Assembly (NCBI RefSeq): GCF_018449725.1
Contig: NZ_JAAVVC010000026.1
Location: 1-64,000 of the forward strand
Source: Pseudomonas sp. dw_612
GTDB taxonomy: Bacteria > Pseudomonadota > Gammaproteobacteria > Pseudomonadales > Pseudomonadaceae
DNA: 64,000 bases
Reading direction: 5' to 3'
This document shows positions 34,270 to 43,218 of this stretch, piece after piece. Made by a program: the position numbers and the translations under genes. The notes under the pieces were generated by a model, which was not told the DNA's origin, made no database searches, and was given only the letters and a program-made list of their open reading frames with translations. Each line of letters begins with the position of its first letter. The first letter of the stretch is position 1.

Positions 34270-35124
34270 ATGACCACTTCTTTGCAACCTGCTTATGCTC
34301 TGGTCCCAGGCGCAAACCTGGAGGCCTATGTGCACACGGTGAACAGCATTCCATTGCTGACACCGGAGCAGGAGCGTGAACTGGCCGAGAGTCTCTATTA
34401 TGAGCAGGATTTGGGGGCGGCTCGGCAGATGGTGCTCGCCCACCTGCGTTTTGTCGTACACATTGCCCGTAGCTATTCCGGCTACGGCCTGGCCCAGGCT
34501 GACCTGATCCAGGAAGGCAACGTCGGCCTGATGAAGGCCGTGAAGCGCTTCAACCCTGAGATGGGTGTGCGCCTGGTTTCGTTCGCTGTGCACTGGATCA
34601 AGGCGGAAATTCACGAGTTCATCCTGCGCAACTGGCGCATTGTGAAAGTCGCGACCACCAAGGCCCAACGCAAGCTGTTCTTCAACCTGCGCAGCCAGAA
34701 GAAACGTCTGGCGTGGCTGAACAACGAGGAAGTCCACCGTGTGGCGGAAAGCCTCGGCGTAGAGCCGCGGGAAGTGCGCGAGATGGAAAGTCGCCTGACC
34801 GGCCATGACATGGCCTTCGATCCGGCCGCAGAAGCGGATGACGACAGCGCTTTCCAATCGCCGGCCAACTATCTGGAAGACCACCGGTACGACCCGGCCC
34901 GTCAACTGGAAGATGCCGACTGGAGCGACAACTCCAACCACAACCTGCACGAAGCGCTGGAAGTGCTGGACGACCGCAGCCGTGACATCCTCTACCAGCG
35001 CTGGCTGGCAGAAGAAAAAGCCACGCTGCACGACCTGGCGCAGAAGTACAACGTGTCGGCCGAGCGAATTCGTCAGCTTGAGAAAAGCGCGATGAACAAG
35101 CTCAAGTTGTCGATCGCCGCTTAA
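34270..35124 (+). CDS. rpoH: Heat-shock sigma factor sigma32
   Basis: 284 residues from the ATG at 34270 with GGAGG about 11 bases upstream; an open frame from 34198 is not part of the protein. Region 2 contains SYSGYGLAQADLIQEGNVGLMKAVKRF and VRLVSFAVHWIKAEIHEFILRNWRIVKVATTKAQRKLFFNLR, the RpoH box (QRKLFFNLR) being diagnostic. Region 4 ends with LHDLAQKYNVSAERIRQLEKSAMNKLK. It directs RNA polymerase to chaperone and protease genes. An AlgU-like promoter precedes it, linking envelope stress to heat shock. A strong terminator follows. Confidence 0.97.
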   Translation: MTTSLQPAYALVPGANLEAYVHTVNSIPLLTPEQERELAESLYYEQDLGAARQMVLAHLRFVVHIARSYSGYGLAQADLIQEGNVGLMKAVKRFNPEMGVRLVSFAVHWIKAEIHEFILRNWRIVKVATTKAQRKLFFNLRSQKKRLAWLNNEEVHRVAESLGVEPREVREMESRLTGHDMAFDPAAEADDDSAFQSPANYLEDHRYDPARQLEDADWSDNSNHNLHEALEVLDDRSRDILYQRWLAEEKATLHDLAQKYNVSAERIRQLEKSAMNKLKLSIAA

Positions 35125-35140
35125 CCTGCGCACCGGCAAT

Positions 35141-35178
35141 AAAAAACGCCCCGATCAGTGATGATCGGGGCGTTTTTT
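35141..35178 (+). terminator. Rho-independent terminator after rpoH
   Basis: Stem AAAAAACGCCCCGATCA / TGATCGGGGCGTTTTTT with a 4-base loop and a T-run; it is 17 bases after the rpoH stop. Confidence 0.95.
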
Positions 35179-35203
35179 GTTTCTGTGCTCAACGCATAAC
35201 CTT

Positions 35204-35293
35204 TGTGGGAGCGAGCCTGCTCGCGAATGCGGCGTGTCAGTCAACATCATTGCCAAATGACACACCGCATTCGCGAGCAGGCTCGCTCCCACA
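35204..35293. repeat. REP pair, family 1 variant
   Basis: Arms TGTGGGAGCGAGCCTGCTCG and complement, extended by GCGAATGCGG, with a loop of about 28 bp. It lies between rpoH and the convergent mtgA. Confidence 0.9.
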
Positions 35294-35307
35294 GGGGATC
35301 TTCCGTG

Positions 35308-36030
35308 TTACTGAGCCCAAGGTGCCCGGCGCGAATCGTTGAGTCCCAGCAAATAGCTATCGCCCCCCAACTGACTCATCTGCTGCCGAATCCACCCGGC
35401 CCGGCGCGCTACGTAATTAGTCGGATGACTGGCACTCCACACTCGCGGATTGGGCAATACCGCCGCCAGCAAGCTCGATTGCTGACGACTAAGCCCTTTA
35501 GCGCTCACACCAAAGTGATGCCTGGCCGCCGCCTCAGCGCCAAACACCCCGTCATCCCACTCGACACTGTTGAGGTACACCTCGAGAATCCGCTGCTTGG
35601 GCCAGAACACCTCGATCAATCCGGTAAACCACGCTTCCAACCCTTTGCGCAGCCAACTGCGGCCGGACCACAGAAAGAGGTTCTTCGAGACTTGCTGGCT
35701 GAGCGTGCTGGCGCCGCGAATCGAACCGCCGAGTTCGTTATGAGCCAGGGCTGCCTGGATCGCCCCGAAGTCGAAACCCCAATGCTCCGGGAATTTCTGG
35801 TCCTCGCCGGCAATCACCGCGACTTTCAGGTCGTCGGAGATCTGATCCCAAGGTTGCCAGGTGCGCTGCAGGTCGATGGGCTCGCCGTCGAACCAGGATT
35901 CGATCTTGCGCTCGACCATCAACGCCGTCCCCGGTGGCGGCACCACGCGAAAGATCAGAACCAGCAACACGCTGCCGCCCGCGAACCAGAGCAAGGCCTT
36001 CGTGAATCGTCGCAATATTAAACGCAGCAT
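35308..36030 (-). CDS. mtgA: Monofunctional peptidoglycan glycosyltransferase
   Basis: 240 residues. One N-terminal membrane helix (about 12-32, LLWFAGGSVLLVLIFRVV) anchors a GT51 glycosyltransferase domain: AVIAGEDQKFPEHWGFD with the catalytic Glu, GGSIRGASTLSQQVSKNLFLW, WFTGLIEVFWPKQRILEVYLNSVEWDDGVFGAEAAARHHFG. It polymerises lipid II into glycan strands in the periplasm and lacks a transpeptidase domain. It is divergent from the DUF423 gene. Confidence 0.95.
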   Translation of the reverse strand: MLRLILRRFTKALLWFAGGSVLLVLIFRVVPPPGTALMVERKIESWFDGEPIDLQRTWQPWDQISDDLKVAVIAGEDQKFPEHWGFDFGAIQAALAHNELGGSIRGASTLSQQVSKNLFLWSGRSWLRKGLEAWFTGLIEVFWPKQRILEVYLNSVEWDDGVFGAEAAARHHFGVSAKGLSRQQSSLLAAVLPNPRVWSASHPTNYVARRAGWIRQQMSQLGGDSYLLGLNDSRRAPWAQ

Positions 36031-36104
36031 AGAGATGGCTTGGCCGAACCCGTTGAGCGGGCCATTATACAGACCCTGTTGATCGAGTCTGACTGGAGTT
36101 CTTC

Positions 36105-36476
36105 ATGCTGCGTGGCTTTCTGATGCTGGCCGCTTTCTTCGGCTTCACCGGCGTTGCCCTTGGCGCGTTCGCCGCCCATGGTTTGAAAAACCGTCTGACC
36201 CCCGAATACCTGGCGATTTTCCACACCGGTGTCACCTATCAATTGGTGCATACCTTGGCGCTGCTGGGTGTGGCGCTGCTGGCCACGCAGATTCCGGGTC
36301 GCTTGATCACTTGGGCCGGAGCGTCCTTTGCGATCGGCATCCTGCTGTTTTCCGGCAGTTTGTATCTGCTGACGATCACTGGCGTTAGCAAGCTCGGCAT
36401 CATCACGCCGTTCGGTGGCTTGGCGTTTCTAGTCGGCTGGTTCTGCCTGGGCCTCGCCGCTTGGCGATTGACTTGA
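36105..36476 (+). CDS. DUF423 small membrane protein
   Basis: 123 residues with four hydrophobic helices. The DUF423 signature is present: GFTGVALGAFAAHGLKN near the N-terminus, IFHTGVTYQLVHTLALLG in the middle and TPFGGLAFLVGWFCLGLAAWR at the end. Widely conserved inner-membrane family (YgdD-like) of unknown function. It stands alone between mtgA and a family 2 inverted repeat. Confidence 0.88.
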   Translation: MLRGFLMLAAFFGFTGVALGAFAAHGLKNRLTPEYLAIFHTGVTYQLVHTLALLGVALLATQIPGRLITWAGASFAIGILLFSGSLYLLTITGVSKLGIITPFGGLAFLVGWFCLGLAAWRLT

Positions 36477-36479
36477 CCT

Positions 36480-36559
36480 TGTAGGAGCTGCCGAAGGCTG
36501 CGATCTTTTGATCTTCAAAAGAGTAGGATCAAAAGATCGCAGCCTTCGGCAGCTCCTAC
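36480..36559. repeat. Long inverted repeat, family 2
   Basis: Arms GTAGGAGCTGCCGAAGGCTG and onward, about 32 bp each, with a loop of about 14 bp. The closest full copy is at 6165-6253. Confidence 0.9.
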
Positions 36560-36646
36560 GGGATCGTGTTTCAAGACGAATGGCTTGGGTCAGCCTGACC
36601 GATCGGGCTAGAATGCCAGCCCCTAAAAATGATGGCGGCTTCTTGC

Positions 36647-36847
36647 ATGCGCATTCAGTTGAACGGCGAATCCCTTGAACTGCCCGACGGTGAAACCGTT
36701 GCGGCCCTGCTGACCCGTCTGGATCTGACCGGACGCCGGGTGGCGGTCGAACTCAATCTGGATATCGTCCCGCGCAGCCAGCATGCTGACACCACGCTGA
36801 ACGACGGCGACAGTGTCGAAGTCGTGCACGCCATCGGCGGCGGCTAG
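36647..36847 (+). CDS. thiS: Thiamine biosynthesis sulfur carrier ThiS
   Basis: 66 residues, starting at MRIQLNGE; an upstream ATG pair at 36629 would add six unlikely residues. Ubiquitin-like fold ending in the diagnostic Gly-Gly (AIGGG, with one extra Gly), on which sulfur is carried as a thiocarboxylate. It donates sulfur to the thiazole ring made by ThiG, whose gene follows 60 bp downstream. Confidence 0.93.
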   Translation: MRIQLNGESLELPDGETVAALLTRLDLTGRRVAVELNLDIVPRSQHADTTLNDGDSVEVVHAIGGG

Positions 36848-36907
36848 TCGCCCGGCCCGCAAGGGCACAGAATTCTGCAAGAACCTCACCCCTACAGAGG
36901 ATTTCCC

Positions 36908-37702
36908 ATGAGCATCGTTCGTAGCGACAAGCCCTTCGTCCTGGCCGGTCGTACTTACCAGTCGCGTTTGCTGGTAGGCACCGGCAAGTACCGCGACATG
37001 GAAGAAACCCGCTTGGCCATCGAAGCCTCGGGTGCCGAGATCGTCACCTTCGCCGTGCGCCGCACCAACCTGGGCCAGAACCCGGGCGAACCGAACCTGC
37101 TCGAAGTCCTGTCGCCGGATCGCTACACCTTCCTGCCGAACACCGCTGGTTGCTTCGACGCGACCGAGGCCGTGCGCACCTGCCGCCTGGCCCGTGAGCT
37201 GCTCGGTGGCCACAACCTGGTGAAGCTGGAAGTGCTGGCGGACCAGAAAACGCTGTTCCCGAACGTGATCGAAACCCTCAAGGCCGCCGAAGTGCTGGTC
37301 AAGGAAGGCTTCGATGTGATGGTTTACACCAGCGATGACCCGATCATCGCCCGTCAACTGGCGGAAATCGGCGTGATTGCGGTCATGCCGCTGGCCGGTC
37401 TGATCGGCACGGGCCTGGGGATCTGCAACCCGTACAACCTGCAGATCATCCTCGAAGAAGCCAAGATTCCGGTACTGGTCGACGCCGGTGTCGGTACTGC
37501 CTCCGACGCCACCATCGCCATGGAACTGGGTTGCGAAGCGGTGCTGATGAACTCGGCCATCGCCCATGCCCAGCAGCCGATCATGATGGCCGAAGCCATG
37601 AAACACGCGATCGTCGCGGGCCGCCTGGCCTACCTCGCCGGCCGCATGCCGAAAAAACTCTATGCCAGCGCCTCCTCGCCGCTGGATGGTCTGATCAAGT
37701 AA
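36908..37702 (+). CDS. thiG: Thiazole synthase ThiG
   Basis: 264 residues. Builds the thiazole phosphate of thiamine from deoxyxylulose 5-phosphate, dehydroglycine and ThiS-thiocarboxylate. A TIM-barrel with SRLLVGTGKYRD, LVKLEVLADQKTLFPN including the Schiff-base Lys near 100, VMPLAGLIGTGLGI and PVLVDAGVGTASDATIAMELG. AGAGGA precedes the start. It is in an operon with thiS, and trmB follows 9 bp after the stop. Confidence 0.97.
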   Translation: MSIVRSDKPFVLAGRTYQSRLLVGTGKYRDMEETRLAIEASGAEIVTFAVRRTNLGQNPGEPNLLEVLSPDRYTFLPNTAGCFDATEAVRTCRLARELLGGHNLVKLEVLADQKTLFPNVIETLKAAEVLVKEGFDVMVYTSDDPIIARQLAEIGVIAVMPLAGLIGTGLGICNPYNLQIILEEAKIPVLVDAGVGTASDATIAMELGCEAVLMNSAIAHAQQPIMMAEAMKHAIVAGRLAYLAGRMPKKLYASASSPLDGLIK

Positions 37703-37711
37703 GAGCCATTG

Positions 37712-38437
37712 ATGACTGAATCGAACGACACGCCTATCCAGACGGAAGAAGGCGAAGAACGCCAACACCGCCGCATCAAGAGTTTCGTGATGCGCGCCGG
37801 ACGCATGACCGAAGGCCAGCAAAAAGGCCTGGAGCAGGGCACGCCGCTGTTCGTCCTGCCGCTGGCCGATGCGCCGGTGGACTTCGACCAGGTGTTCGGC
37901 CGCTCGGCGCCGCGTTCGCTGGAAATCGGTTTCGGCATGGGCCACTCGCTGCTGGAAATGGCCGCGGCTTCGCCGGAACAGGATTTCATCGGTGTGGAGG
38001 TTCACCGTCCGGGTGTCGGCGCGCTGCTTAATGGTGTGCTGACTCAGGGCCTGACCAACCTGCGGGTCTACGATTGCGATGCGATCGAAGTGCTCAACAA
38101 TTGCGTGGCCGACAACAGCCTCGATCGTCTGATGCTGTTTTTCCCGGACCCATGGCACAAGAGCCGTCACCACAAGCGCCGTATCGTTCAGGCGTCGTTC
38201 GCTGAACTGGTGCGCAGCAAGTTGAAGGTCGGCGGCATTCTGCACATGGCCACCGACTGGGAACCGTACGCCGAGTACATGCTGGAAGTGATGAACGTCG
38301 CGCCGGGCTACCGCAACCTCGCCGAAGACGGCAAATGCGTCCCACGCCCGACCGAACGCCCGATCACCAAGTTCGAGCGCCGCGGCGAACGACTTGGGCA
38401 TGGCGTGTGGGACCTGAAGTTCGAAAAGCAGTCTTAA
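37712..38437 (+). CDS. trmB: tRNA (guanine46-N7) methyltransferase
   Basis: 241 residues from the ATG at 37712. Visible: RRIKSFVMRAGRMTEGQQ, the SAM site LEIGFGMGHSLLEMA, FIGVEVHRPGVGALL, and the DPWHKSRHHKRRIVQ motif that defines the family. Adds m7G at position 46 of tRNA. Close behind thiG and likely on the same transcript. A REP pair follows. Confidence 0.95.
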   Translation: MTESNDTPIQTEEGEERQHRRIKSFVMRAGRMTEGQQKGLEQGTPLFVLPLADAPVDFDQVFGRSAPRSLEIGFGMGHSLLEMAAASPEQDFIGVEVHRPGVGALLNGVLTQGLTNLRVYDCDAIEVLNNCVADNSLDRLMLFFPDPWHKSRHHKRRIVQASFAELVRSKLKVGGILHMATDWEPYAEYMLEVMNVAPGYRNLAEDGKCVPRPTERPITKFERRGERLGHGVWDLKFEKQS

Positions 38438-38455
38438 GCCGTAACGCAATAAAAA

Positions 38456-38547
38456 CTGTGGGAGCGAGCTTGCTCGCGATGAGGTCCTAACATTCAACAT
38501 CTATGTTGACTGTTACACCGCCATCGCGAGCAAGCTCGCTCCCACAG
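38456..38547. repeat. REP pair, family 1 variant
   Basis: Arms CTGTGGGAGCGAGCTTGCTC and complement, extended by GCGATG/CATCGC, with a loop of about 35 bp. Confidence 0.9.
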
Positions 38548-38568
38548 GTGTTTTCGGTTGTCGCTAAA

Positions 38569-38892
38569 TCAGCGGCGGTCGGCTACGACGCCGATCAACA
38601 CCAACACTACCAACAACACCGGCGCCAGGCTGTAGTTGTTGAACTGGCTCAGGCCTTTGATTATCCAGGGTGTGGCGTAGATCAGTGCCACGCCGCTGCC
38701 GACCATGCACAGCAGGGCCATCAGCGGGACGCGCAAGGCGCCGGCGATGCCGCCCAGGCGTTGTTCGACCCAGCCTTTGATGTCGGCGCCGAACAGCACC
38801 AGCAGGCAGCCCACCAGGGCCAGAGAGATTTCCGACAGGTTGCTACGGCTCCAGCGGGACACGGTGGCGAGCAGGTCGAGGATCAAATCCAT
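38569..38892 (-). CDS. DUF3392 small membrane protein
   Basis: 107 residues with three hydrophobic segments (about 20-37, 52-76 and 86-104). Resembles the DUF3392 family of gammaproteobacterial inner-membrane proteins. It follows hemW by 22 bp on the same strand and is probably the last gene of the DUF4426-rdgB-hemW transcript. Function unknown. Confidence 0.8.
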   Translation of the reverse strand: MDLILDLLATVSRWSRSNLSEISLALVGCLLVLFGADIKGWVEQRLGGIAGALRVPLMALLCMVGSGVALIYATPWIIKGLSQFNNYSLAPVLLVVLVLIGVVADRR

Positions 38893-38914
38893 TGGTTTTC
38901 CCTTAAGGCTGAAA

Positions 38915-40120
38915 TCAGCTCAGAAATGTCTGCAGCAAGTCATTGAGGAACAGTTGTCCGCGCTCGGTGGCCGCCAGACGTGACGGTTCGACCTGCAACA
39001 AGCCGCTTTGTTCGGCTTCCCGGCGACCTTCGGCGAGGCTTTCCAGGGGCAGGCCGGTGCGTTCCGGATACAGCCGTGATTCCACGCCTTCGGTCAGGCG
39101 CAAGGCGTTCATCAGGAAGTCGAACGGCAACTCGTCATTGGTCAGCGCCTTCTCGCCAGCCTTGAAGCTTTTGGCCGGGTTGAGGTAATCCTTCGGCAAG
39201 CGCGTCTTCCAGGTGCGGACGATGCGCCCGTCCGGGTGGCTGAGCTTGCCATGGGCGCCGGCGCCGATGCCGATGAAGTCGCCGAAACTCCAGTAATTGA
39301 GGTTATGCCGCGCCGCACGACCGGGCTGGGCATAGGCCGAGACTTCGTATTGCGCGTAACCGTGTGCGGCGAGCAACGCCTGGCCAGCCTCTTGAATGTC
39401 CCACAGCGTGTCGTCTTCCGGCAGCGTCGGCGGCTGGTTCCAGAACACCGTGTTCGGCTCCAGGGTCAGTTGATACCAGGACAAGTGGGTCGGCTTCAGG
39501 GCGATGGCCTGGCGCAGGTCGCTCAGCGCATCGTCCAGGGACTGATCGGGCAAGCCGTGCATCAGGTCCATGTTGAAGTTGTCGAACCCGGCCTGACGCG
39601 CCATGCCGGCGGCTCGCACCGCTTCGTCGCCGTTGTGAATGCGGCCCAGGGCCTTGAGTTTCTCTTCCTGGAAGCTCTGGATGCCGATCGACAGGCGATT
39701 GATCCCCAGCGCGCGATAGGCGACGAACTTCTCCTGCTCGAAGGTCCCGGGATTGGCTTCCAGGGTGATTTCGATGTCGCTGGCAAACGCAATGCGCTGT
39801 TCCACGCCTTTGAGCAAACGGCCCAGTGCCGCAGCGCTGAACAGGCTCGGCGTGCCGCCGCCGAAGAAAATCGAACTCAACTCACGGCCGTAGACCGCGT
39901 GCAAATCCTGATCAAGGTCGGCGAGCAAGGCGTCGACATACTCTTCTTCCGGCAGAACGGGGCTGGCGGTGTGGGAGTTGAAATCGCAATAAGGGCATTT
40001 GCGCACACACCACGGGATGTGGATGTACAGCGCCAGGGGCGGCAGCGTTGGCAACGCGGCCCGCGGCGATTGTGCGGCGCCGCCGAAGATCAGCGGCGAC
40101 GCGGATGAGTCGTGGGTCAT
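38915..40120 (-). CDS. hemW: Radical SAM haem chaperone HemW
   Basis: 401 residues from the ATG at 40120, which overlaps the rdgB stop (ATGA); the frame is open further upstream. The radical SAM cluster motif is Cys38-x3-Cys42-x2-Cys45 (CVRKCPYCDF), with FGGGTPSLFS and the HemN-like RLSIGIQSFQEEKLKALGRIHN. This group lacks coproporphyrinogen oxidase activity and is thought to insert haem into respiratory enzymes. Co-transcribed with rdgB. Confidence 0.92.
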   Translation of the reverse strand: MTHDSSASPLIFGGAAQSPRAALPTLPPLALYIHIPWCVRKCPYCDFNSHTASPVLPEEEYVDALLADLDQDLHAVYGRELSSIFFGGGTPSLFSAAALGRLLKGVEQRIAFASDIEITLEANPGTFEQEKFVAYRALGINRLSIGIQSFQEEKLKALGRIHNGDEAVRAAGMARQAGFDNFNMDLMHGLPDQSLDDALSDLRQAIALKPTHLSWYQLTLEPNTVFWNQPPTLPEDDTLWDIQEAGQALLAAHGYAQYEVSAYAQPGRAARHNLNYWSFGDFIGIGAGAHGKLSHPDGRIVRTWKTRLPKDYLNPAKSFKAGEKALTNDELPFDFLMNALRLTEGVESRLYPERTGLPLESLAEGRREAEQSGLLQVEPSRLAATERGQLFLNDLLQTFLS

Positions 40121-40713
40121 ATCAGGCCTAGACGCTGGCGCAGCAGATCCATTGCACGGGCGCGGTGGCTGATCAGGTTCTTCTCGCTCGGGCTTAGCTC
40201 GGCGCTGGAGCAATCGCGCGACGGCACCCAGAACAGCGGATCGTAGCCGAACCCGTGTTCACCGCTGGCTTGGGTCAGGATACGGCCGTGCCACAAACCT
40301 TCGCACAGGATCGGCAACGGATCGTCAGCATGTCGCACCAGCGCCAGGACGCAGACAAACTGCGCGCCGCGCTCGGCTTCCGGCACGTCTTTCAACGCGT
40401 CGAGCAATTTGGCGTTGTTCGCCGCATCGCCCTTGCCGTCAGCGTAACGTGCGGAATAGATCCCTGGCGCACCCCCGAGGAAATCCACCGCCAGCCCAGA
40501 ATCATCCGCCAGAGAAGGCAAACCGGAGATGCGCGCCGCGTTGCGGGCCTTGAGGATGGCGTTTTCGACGAACGACAGGCCGGTTTCTTCAGGCTCGACG
40601 CTGCTGAACTCGCCGATCGAGCGCAGTTGCACCGAAGCGCCGAGCATGGCCTGGAGTTCCTTGAGTTTGCCGGCGTTATGGCTGGCCAGTACGAGTTGCG
40701 TGAAGTTCATCAT
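40117..40713 (-). CDS. rdgB: XTP/dITP pyrophosphatase
   Basis: 198 residues; two adjacent ATG codons give starts at 40713 or 40710. Hydrolyses non-canonical purine triphosphates to keep them out of DNA and RNA. The Ham1/RdgB pattern is clear: [56 protein letters not shown]-like segment, [11 protein letters not shown] and SHRARAM. Overlaps the DUF4426 stop and the hemW start, giving a tightly coupled operon. Confidence 0.95.
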   Translation of the reverse strand: [198 protein letters not shown]

Positions 40714-41144
40714 TCGCCGGGGAAAAGCTCTTGGTTGAAGTTGATGGTGTTGATTTTGTCGCCGTTCTGCACCTTGATTTCAAAGGTGCGGACTTCCTGC
40801 TGGTCTACCGGGTATTGCGCGATGTAATAGACCGCGCCTTGTTCGGTGATCTGTTTGAATTTCAGCGGCACGCTTTGGCTGGTCAGGTCTTTGATCGTGC
40901 CGTTGACCTGAGCGATCAGCGGCTTGCCGTCCTTGATCACCGAAACGTTGATCACACCCTGGTTCTTGCTGCGCACCAGTTCCGCCGCTTTGGCGATGTC
41001 CGGTTGCAGGAACGTCGAGTTGAAGGTGTTGTAATGCACCGTCACGTCGCCAAAGGTTTCCTGGCGCTCGCCCTTGATGACATCGGCGGCCATGGCAGTG
41101 ACGCTCAGGCAGGCAGTAAGTACAAACAGCGCTAGACGACCCAT
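40710..41144 (-). CDS. DUF4426 exported protein
   Basis: 144 residues. A clear signal peptide (LALFVLTACLSVTAMA, cleavage after residue 19) and a small beta-rich domain with GDVTVHYNTFNSTFLQPDIA and the conserved QNGDKINTINFNQELFPG near the end. Matches DUF4426, a periplasmic family of unknown function found between metW and rdgB in pseudomonads. Starts 26 bp after metW. Confidence 0.85.
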   Translation of the reverse strand: MGRLALFVLTACLSVTAMAADVIKGERQETFGDVTVHYNTFNSTFLQPDIAKAAELVRSKNQGVINVSVIKDGKPLIAQVNGTIKDLTSQSVPLKFKQITEQGAVYYIAQYPVDQQEVRTFEIKVQNGDKINTINFNQELFPGE

Positions 41145-41170
41145 GATCGTTCTCCTTGAAATGTCGTGGT

Positions 41171-41791
41171 TCAGACCGCGACCTTGTGGTCTTGCAGCCC
41201 GGGGCTGCTGACGCGGTAGATACCAATCTCACCTAACAGATTAGGCCATAGCTTACTGGCCCACCCATGTCGGTGCTGTTGATCCACGGCAAGCCGATCA
41301 ATGACCTTCGCTTCACGTTCGCGGCACAGTTCTTCAAAGTCGCCGAAAGTGCAGAAGTGGATGTTTGGCGTGTTGTACCAAGTGTATGGCAGGAACTCCG
41401 AAACCGGCATCCGGCCCTTGCTCGCCAGGTACCAGCGGCAGCGCCAGTGACCGAAGTTCGGGAAGGTAATGATGCACTGGCGCCCGACCCGCAGCATTTC
41501 GTCGAGGATTTTGTCCGGGTAATGCACGGCTTGCAGGGCCTGGGTCATGACCACGACGTCGAAGCTGTTGCTGGCAAAGTTACCGAGGCCCTTGTCCAGG
41601 TCCTGCTCGATCACGTTGATGCCTTTGGCCACGCATTCAGCGATGTTGTCCGCGTCGTTTTCCAGGCCATAACCGGTGACTTGCTTGTTGTCCCGCAGCC
41701 AGGTCAGCAATTCGCCGTCGCCGCAACCGAGGTCGAGCACGCGGCTACCGGCGGGAATCCATTCCTGGATGATTTCCAGATCAGCTCTCAT
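41171..41791 (-). CDS. metW: MetW, partner of homoserine acyltransferase
   Basis: 206 residues. SAM-methyltransferase-like fold with VLDLGCGDGELLTWL, GYGLENDADNIAECVAKG and the conserved YTWYNTPNIHFCTFGDFEELC. It starts 7 bp after metX, and the two proteins cooperate in the acylation of homoserine in proteobacteria that use MetX for methionine synthesis. Its own catalysis is uncertain. Confidence 0.93.
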   Translation of the reverse strand: MRADLEIIQEWIPAGSRVLDLGCGDGELLTWLRDNKQVTGYGLENDADNIAECVAKGINVIEQDLDKGLGNFASNSFDVVVMTQALQAVHYPDKILDEMLRVGRQCIITFPNFGHWRCRWYLASKGRMPVSEFLPYTWYNTPNIHFCTFGDFEELCREREAKVIDRLAVDQQHRHGWASKLWPNLLGEIGIYRVSSPGLQDHKVAV

Positions 41792-41798
41792 GGCTTTC

Positions 41799-42938
41799 TC
41801 ACAAACTAATTCGGTTCATGTAGTTGCTGAACGCCTGCAAATAACGCGGGATCGGAATCAGGAAGGCGTCGTGGCCTTGCGGAGCGTCGATCTCGAGGTA
41901 GCACACGTCTTTTTTGGCCGCCATCAGCGCATCCACCAGTTCCCGGGAGCGGGCAGGGGAGAAGCGCCAGTCGGTGGTGAAGGACATCACGCAGAACTTG
42001 GACGTGGCGCCGGCAAAGGTTTTCGCCAGGTCATCGTCGAAATTCGCCGCCGGGTCGAAGTAATCCAGGGCCTTGGTCATCAACAGGTAAGTGTTGGCGT
42101 CGAAACGGCCGGAGAACTCTTCACCCTGATAACGCAGATAGCTTTCGACCTGGAACTCGACGCTGTGGAAGTCGTAGTTGAGCTTTTCGCTTTTGAGGCC
42201 ACGGCCGAATTTCTCGCCCATGGAATCGTCGGACAGGTAGGTGATGTGCCCGACCATCCGTGCCAGCATCAACCCGCGCTTGGGGATTACGCCCGCTTCC
42301 TGGAACGAACCGCCGTGGAACTCCGGGTCGGTGAGGATCGCCTGGCGTGCCACTTCGTTGAACGCGATGTTCTGCGCCGACAGCTTGGGCGCCGAGGCGA
42401 TGGCCAGGCAATGCCGCACGCGATCGGGGTAAGTGATGGTCCACTGCAAGGCCTGCATGCCGCCGAGGCTGCCGCCGATCACCGCCGCCCACTGGCTGAT
42501 GCCGAGCAGGTCGGACAGGCGCGCCTGGCTGTGCACCCAGTCTTCCACGGTCAACACCGGGAAGTCGGCACCGAAGGGCTTGCCGGTTTCCGGGTTGATA
42601 CTGCTCGGGCCGGTGGAGCCGTTGCAGCCGCCGAGGTTGTTCAGGCTGACCACGAAGAACTTGCTGGTGTCGATCGGCTTACCGGGGCCGATGCAGCTGT
42701 CCCACCAGCCGGGTTTGCGCTCGTCATGGCTGTGGAAACCGGCAGCGTGATGATGGCCGGACAAAGCGTGGCAGATCAGCACGGCGTTGCTCGCCGTGGC
42801 GTTCAGCGTGCCGTAGGTTTCGTAGATCAGGTCATAAGCTGGGAGCGAACGGCCGCAGGCCAGGGCCAGGGGTTCACTGAAGTGCGCCATTTGCGGCGTC
42901 ACCAGACCAACAGAATCGGCGGGAAAGGCAGTTGGCAT
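41799..42938 (-). CDS. metX: Homoserine O-acyltransferase (probably succinyl) MetX
   Basis: 379 residues, alpha/beta hydrolase fold. FETYGTLN-like opening YETYGTLNATASN, ICHALSGHHHAAG, nucleophile in GGSLGGMQALQW, Asp in SFTTDWRFSP and His in PQGHDAFLIP. Activates homoserine for methionine synthesis. Pseudomonads are reported to use succinyl-CoA (MetXS); sequence reading does not prove donor choice. In an operon with metW. Confidence 0.93.
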   Translation of the reverse strand: MPTAFPADSVGLVTPQMAHFSEPLALACGRSLPAYDLIYETYGTLNATASNAVLICHALSGHHHAAGFHSHDERKPGWWDSCIGPGKPIDTSKFFVVSLNNLGGCNGSTGPSSINPETGKPFGADFPVLTVEDWVHSQARLSDLLGISQWAAVIGGSLGGMQALQWTITYPDRVRHCLAIASAPKLSAQNIAFNEVARQAILTDPEFHGGSFQEAGVIPKRGLMLARMVGHITYLSDDSMGEKFGRGLKSEKLNYDFHSVEFQVESYLRYQGEEFSGRFDANTYLLMTKALDYFDPAANFDDDLAKTFAGATSKFCVMSFTTDWRFSPARSRELVDALMAAKKDVCYLEIDAPQGHDAFLIPIPRYLQAFSNYMNRISL

Positions 42939-43041
42939 CGACCCTGCTCTCGTTGAAATGAGGCGTAAGTCTAAAGACCAGTGTGGCTAGCGGCAAGCAA
43001 AGGGCTGGGTGTTTGGGAAATAGGTGGTCGGCTTTGGATCG

Positions 43042-43218
43042 CCCCTCACCCTAACCCTCCCGAAACGTCGGACCGCCCCAAAGGGGCGAGGGGGCTGACC
43101 GAGTTGTTCTTTCGAGTTGCATCGACCTGAGATATCAAGTCGAACTCAGGATTTGACAAGCATGGAGATCGGCTCCCTTTCTCCCTCTCCCCTAGGGGGA
43201 GAGGGCTGGGGTGAGGGG
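43042..43218. repeat. Intergenic element of about 177 bp with terminal inverted repeats
   Basis: The ends read CCCCTCACCCTAACCCTC and GAGGGCTGGGGTGAGGGG, complementary at 16 of 18 positions. Inside are two more short palindromes, CCGCCCCAAAGGGGCGAGGG and CTCCCTCTCCCCTAGGGGGA. There is no coding capacity. It has the look of a small dispersed non-autonomous element; it fills most of the 325-bp gap between metX and yggT. Confidence 0.7.

Noticed and set aside
36560..36646. TPP riboswitch before thiS
   Set aside because: No THI-box-like sequence or paired helices could be recognised in this short gap.
36623..38500. 625-codon open frame on the minus strand
   Set aside because: It runs antisense to thiS, thiG and trmB, is rich in His, Gln, Arg and Val, and has no recognisable domain; it is a shadow of GC-rich coding sequence.
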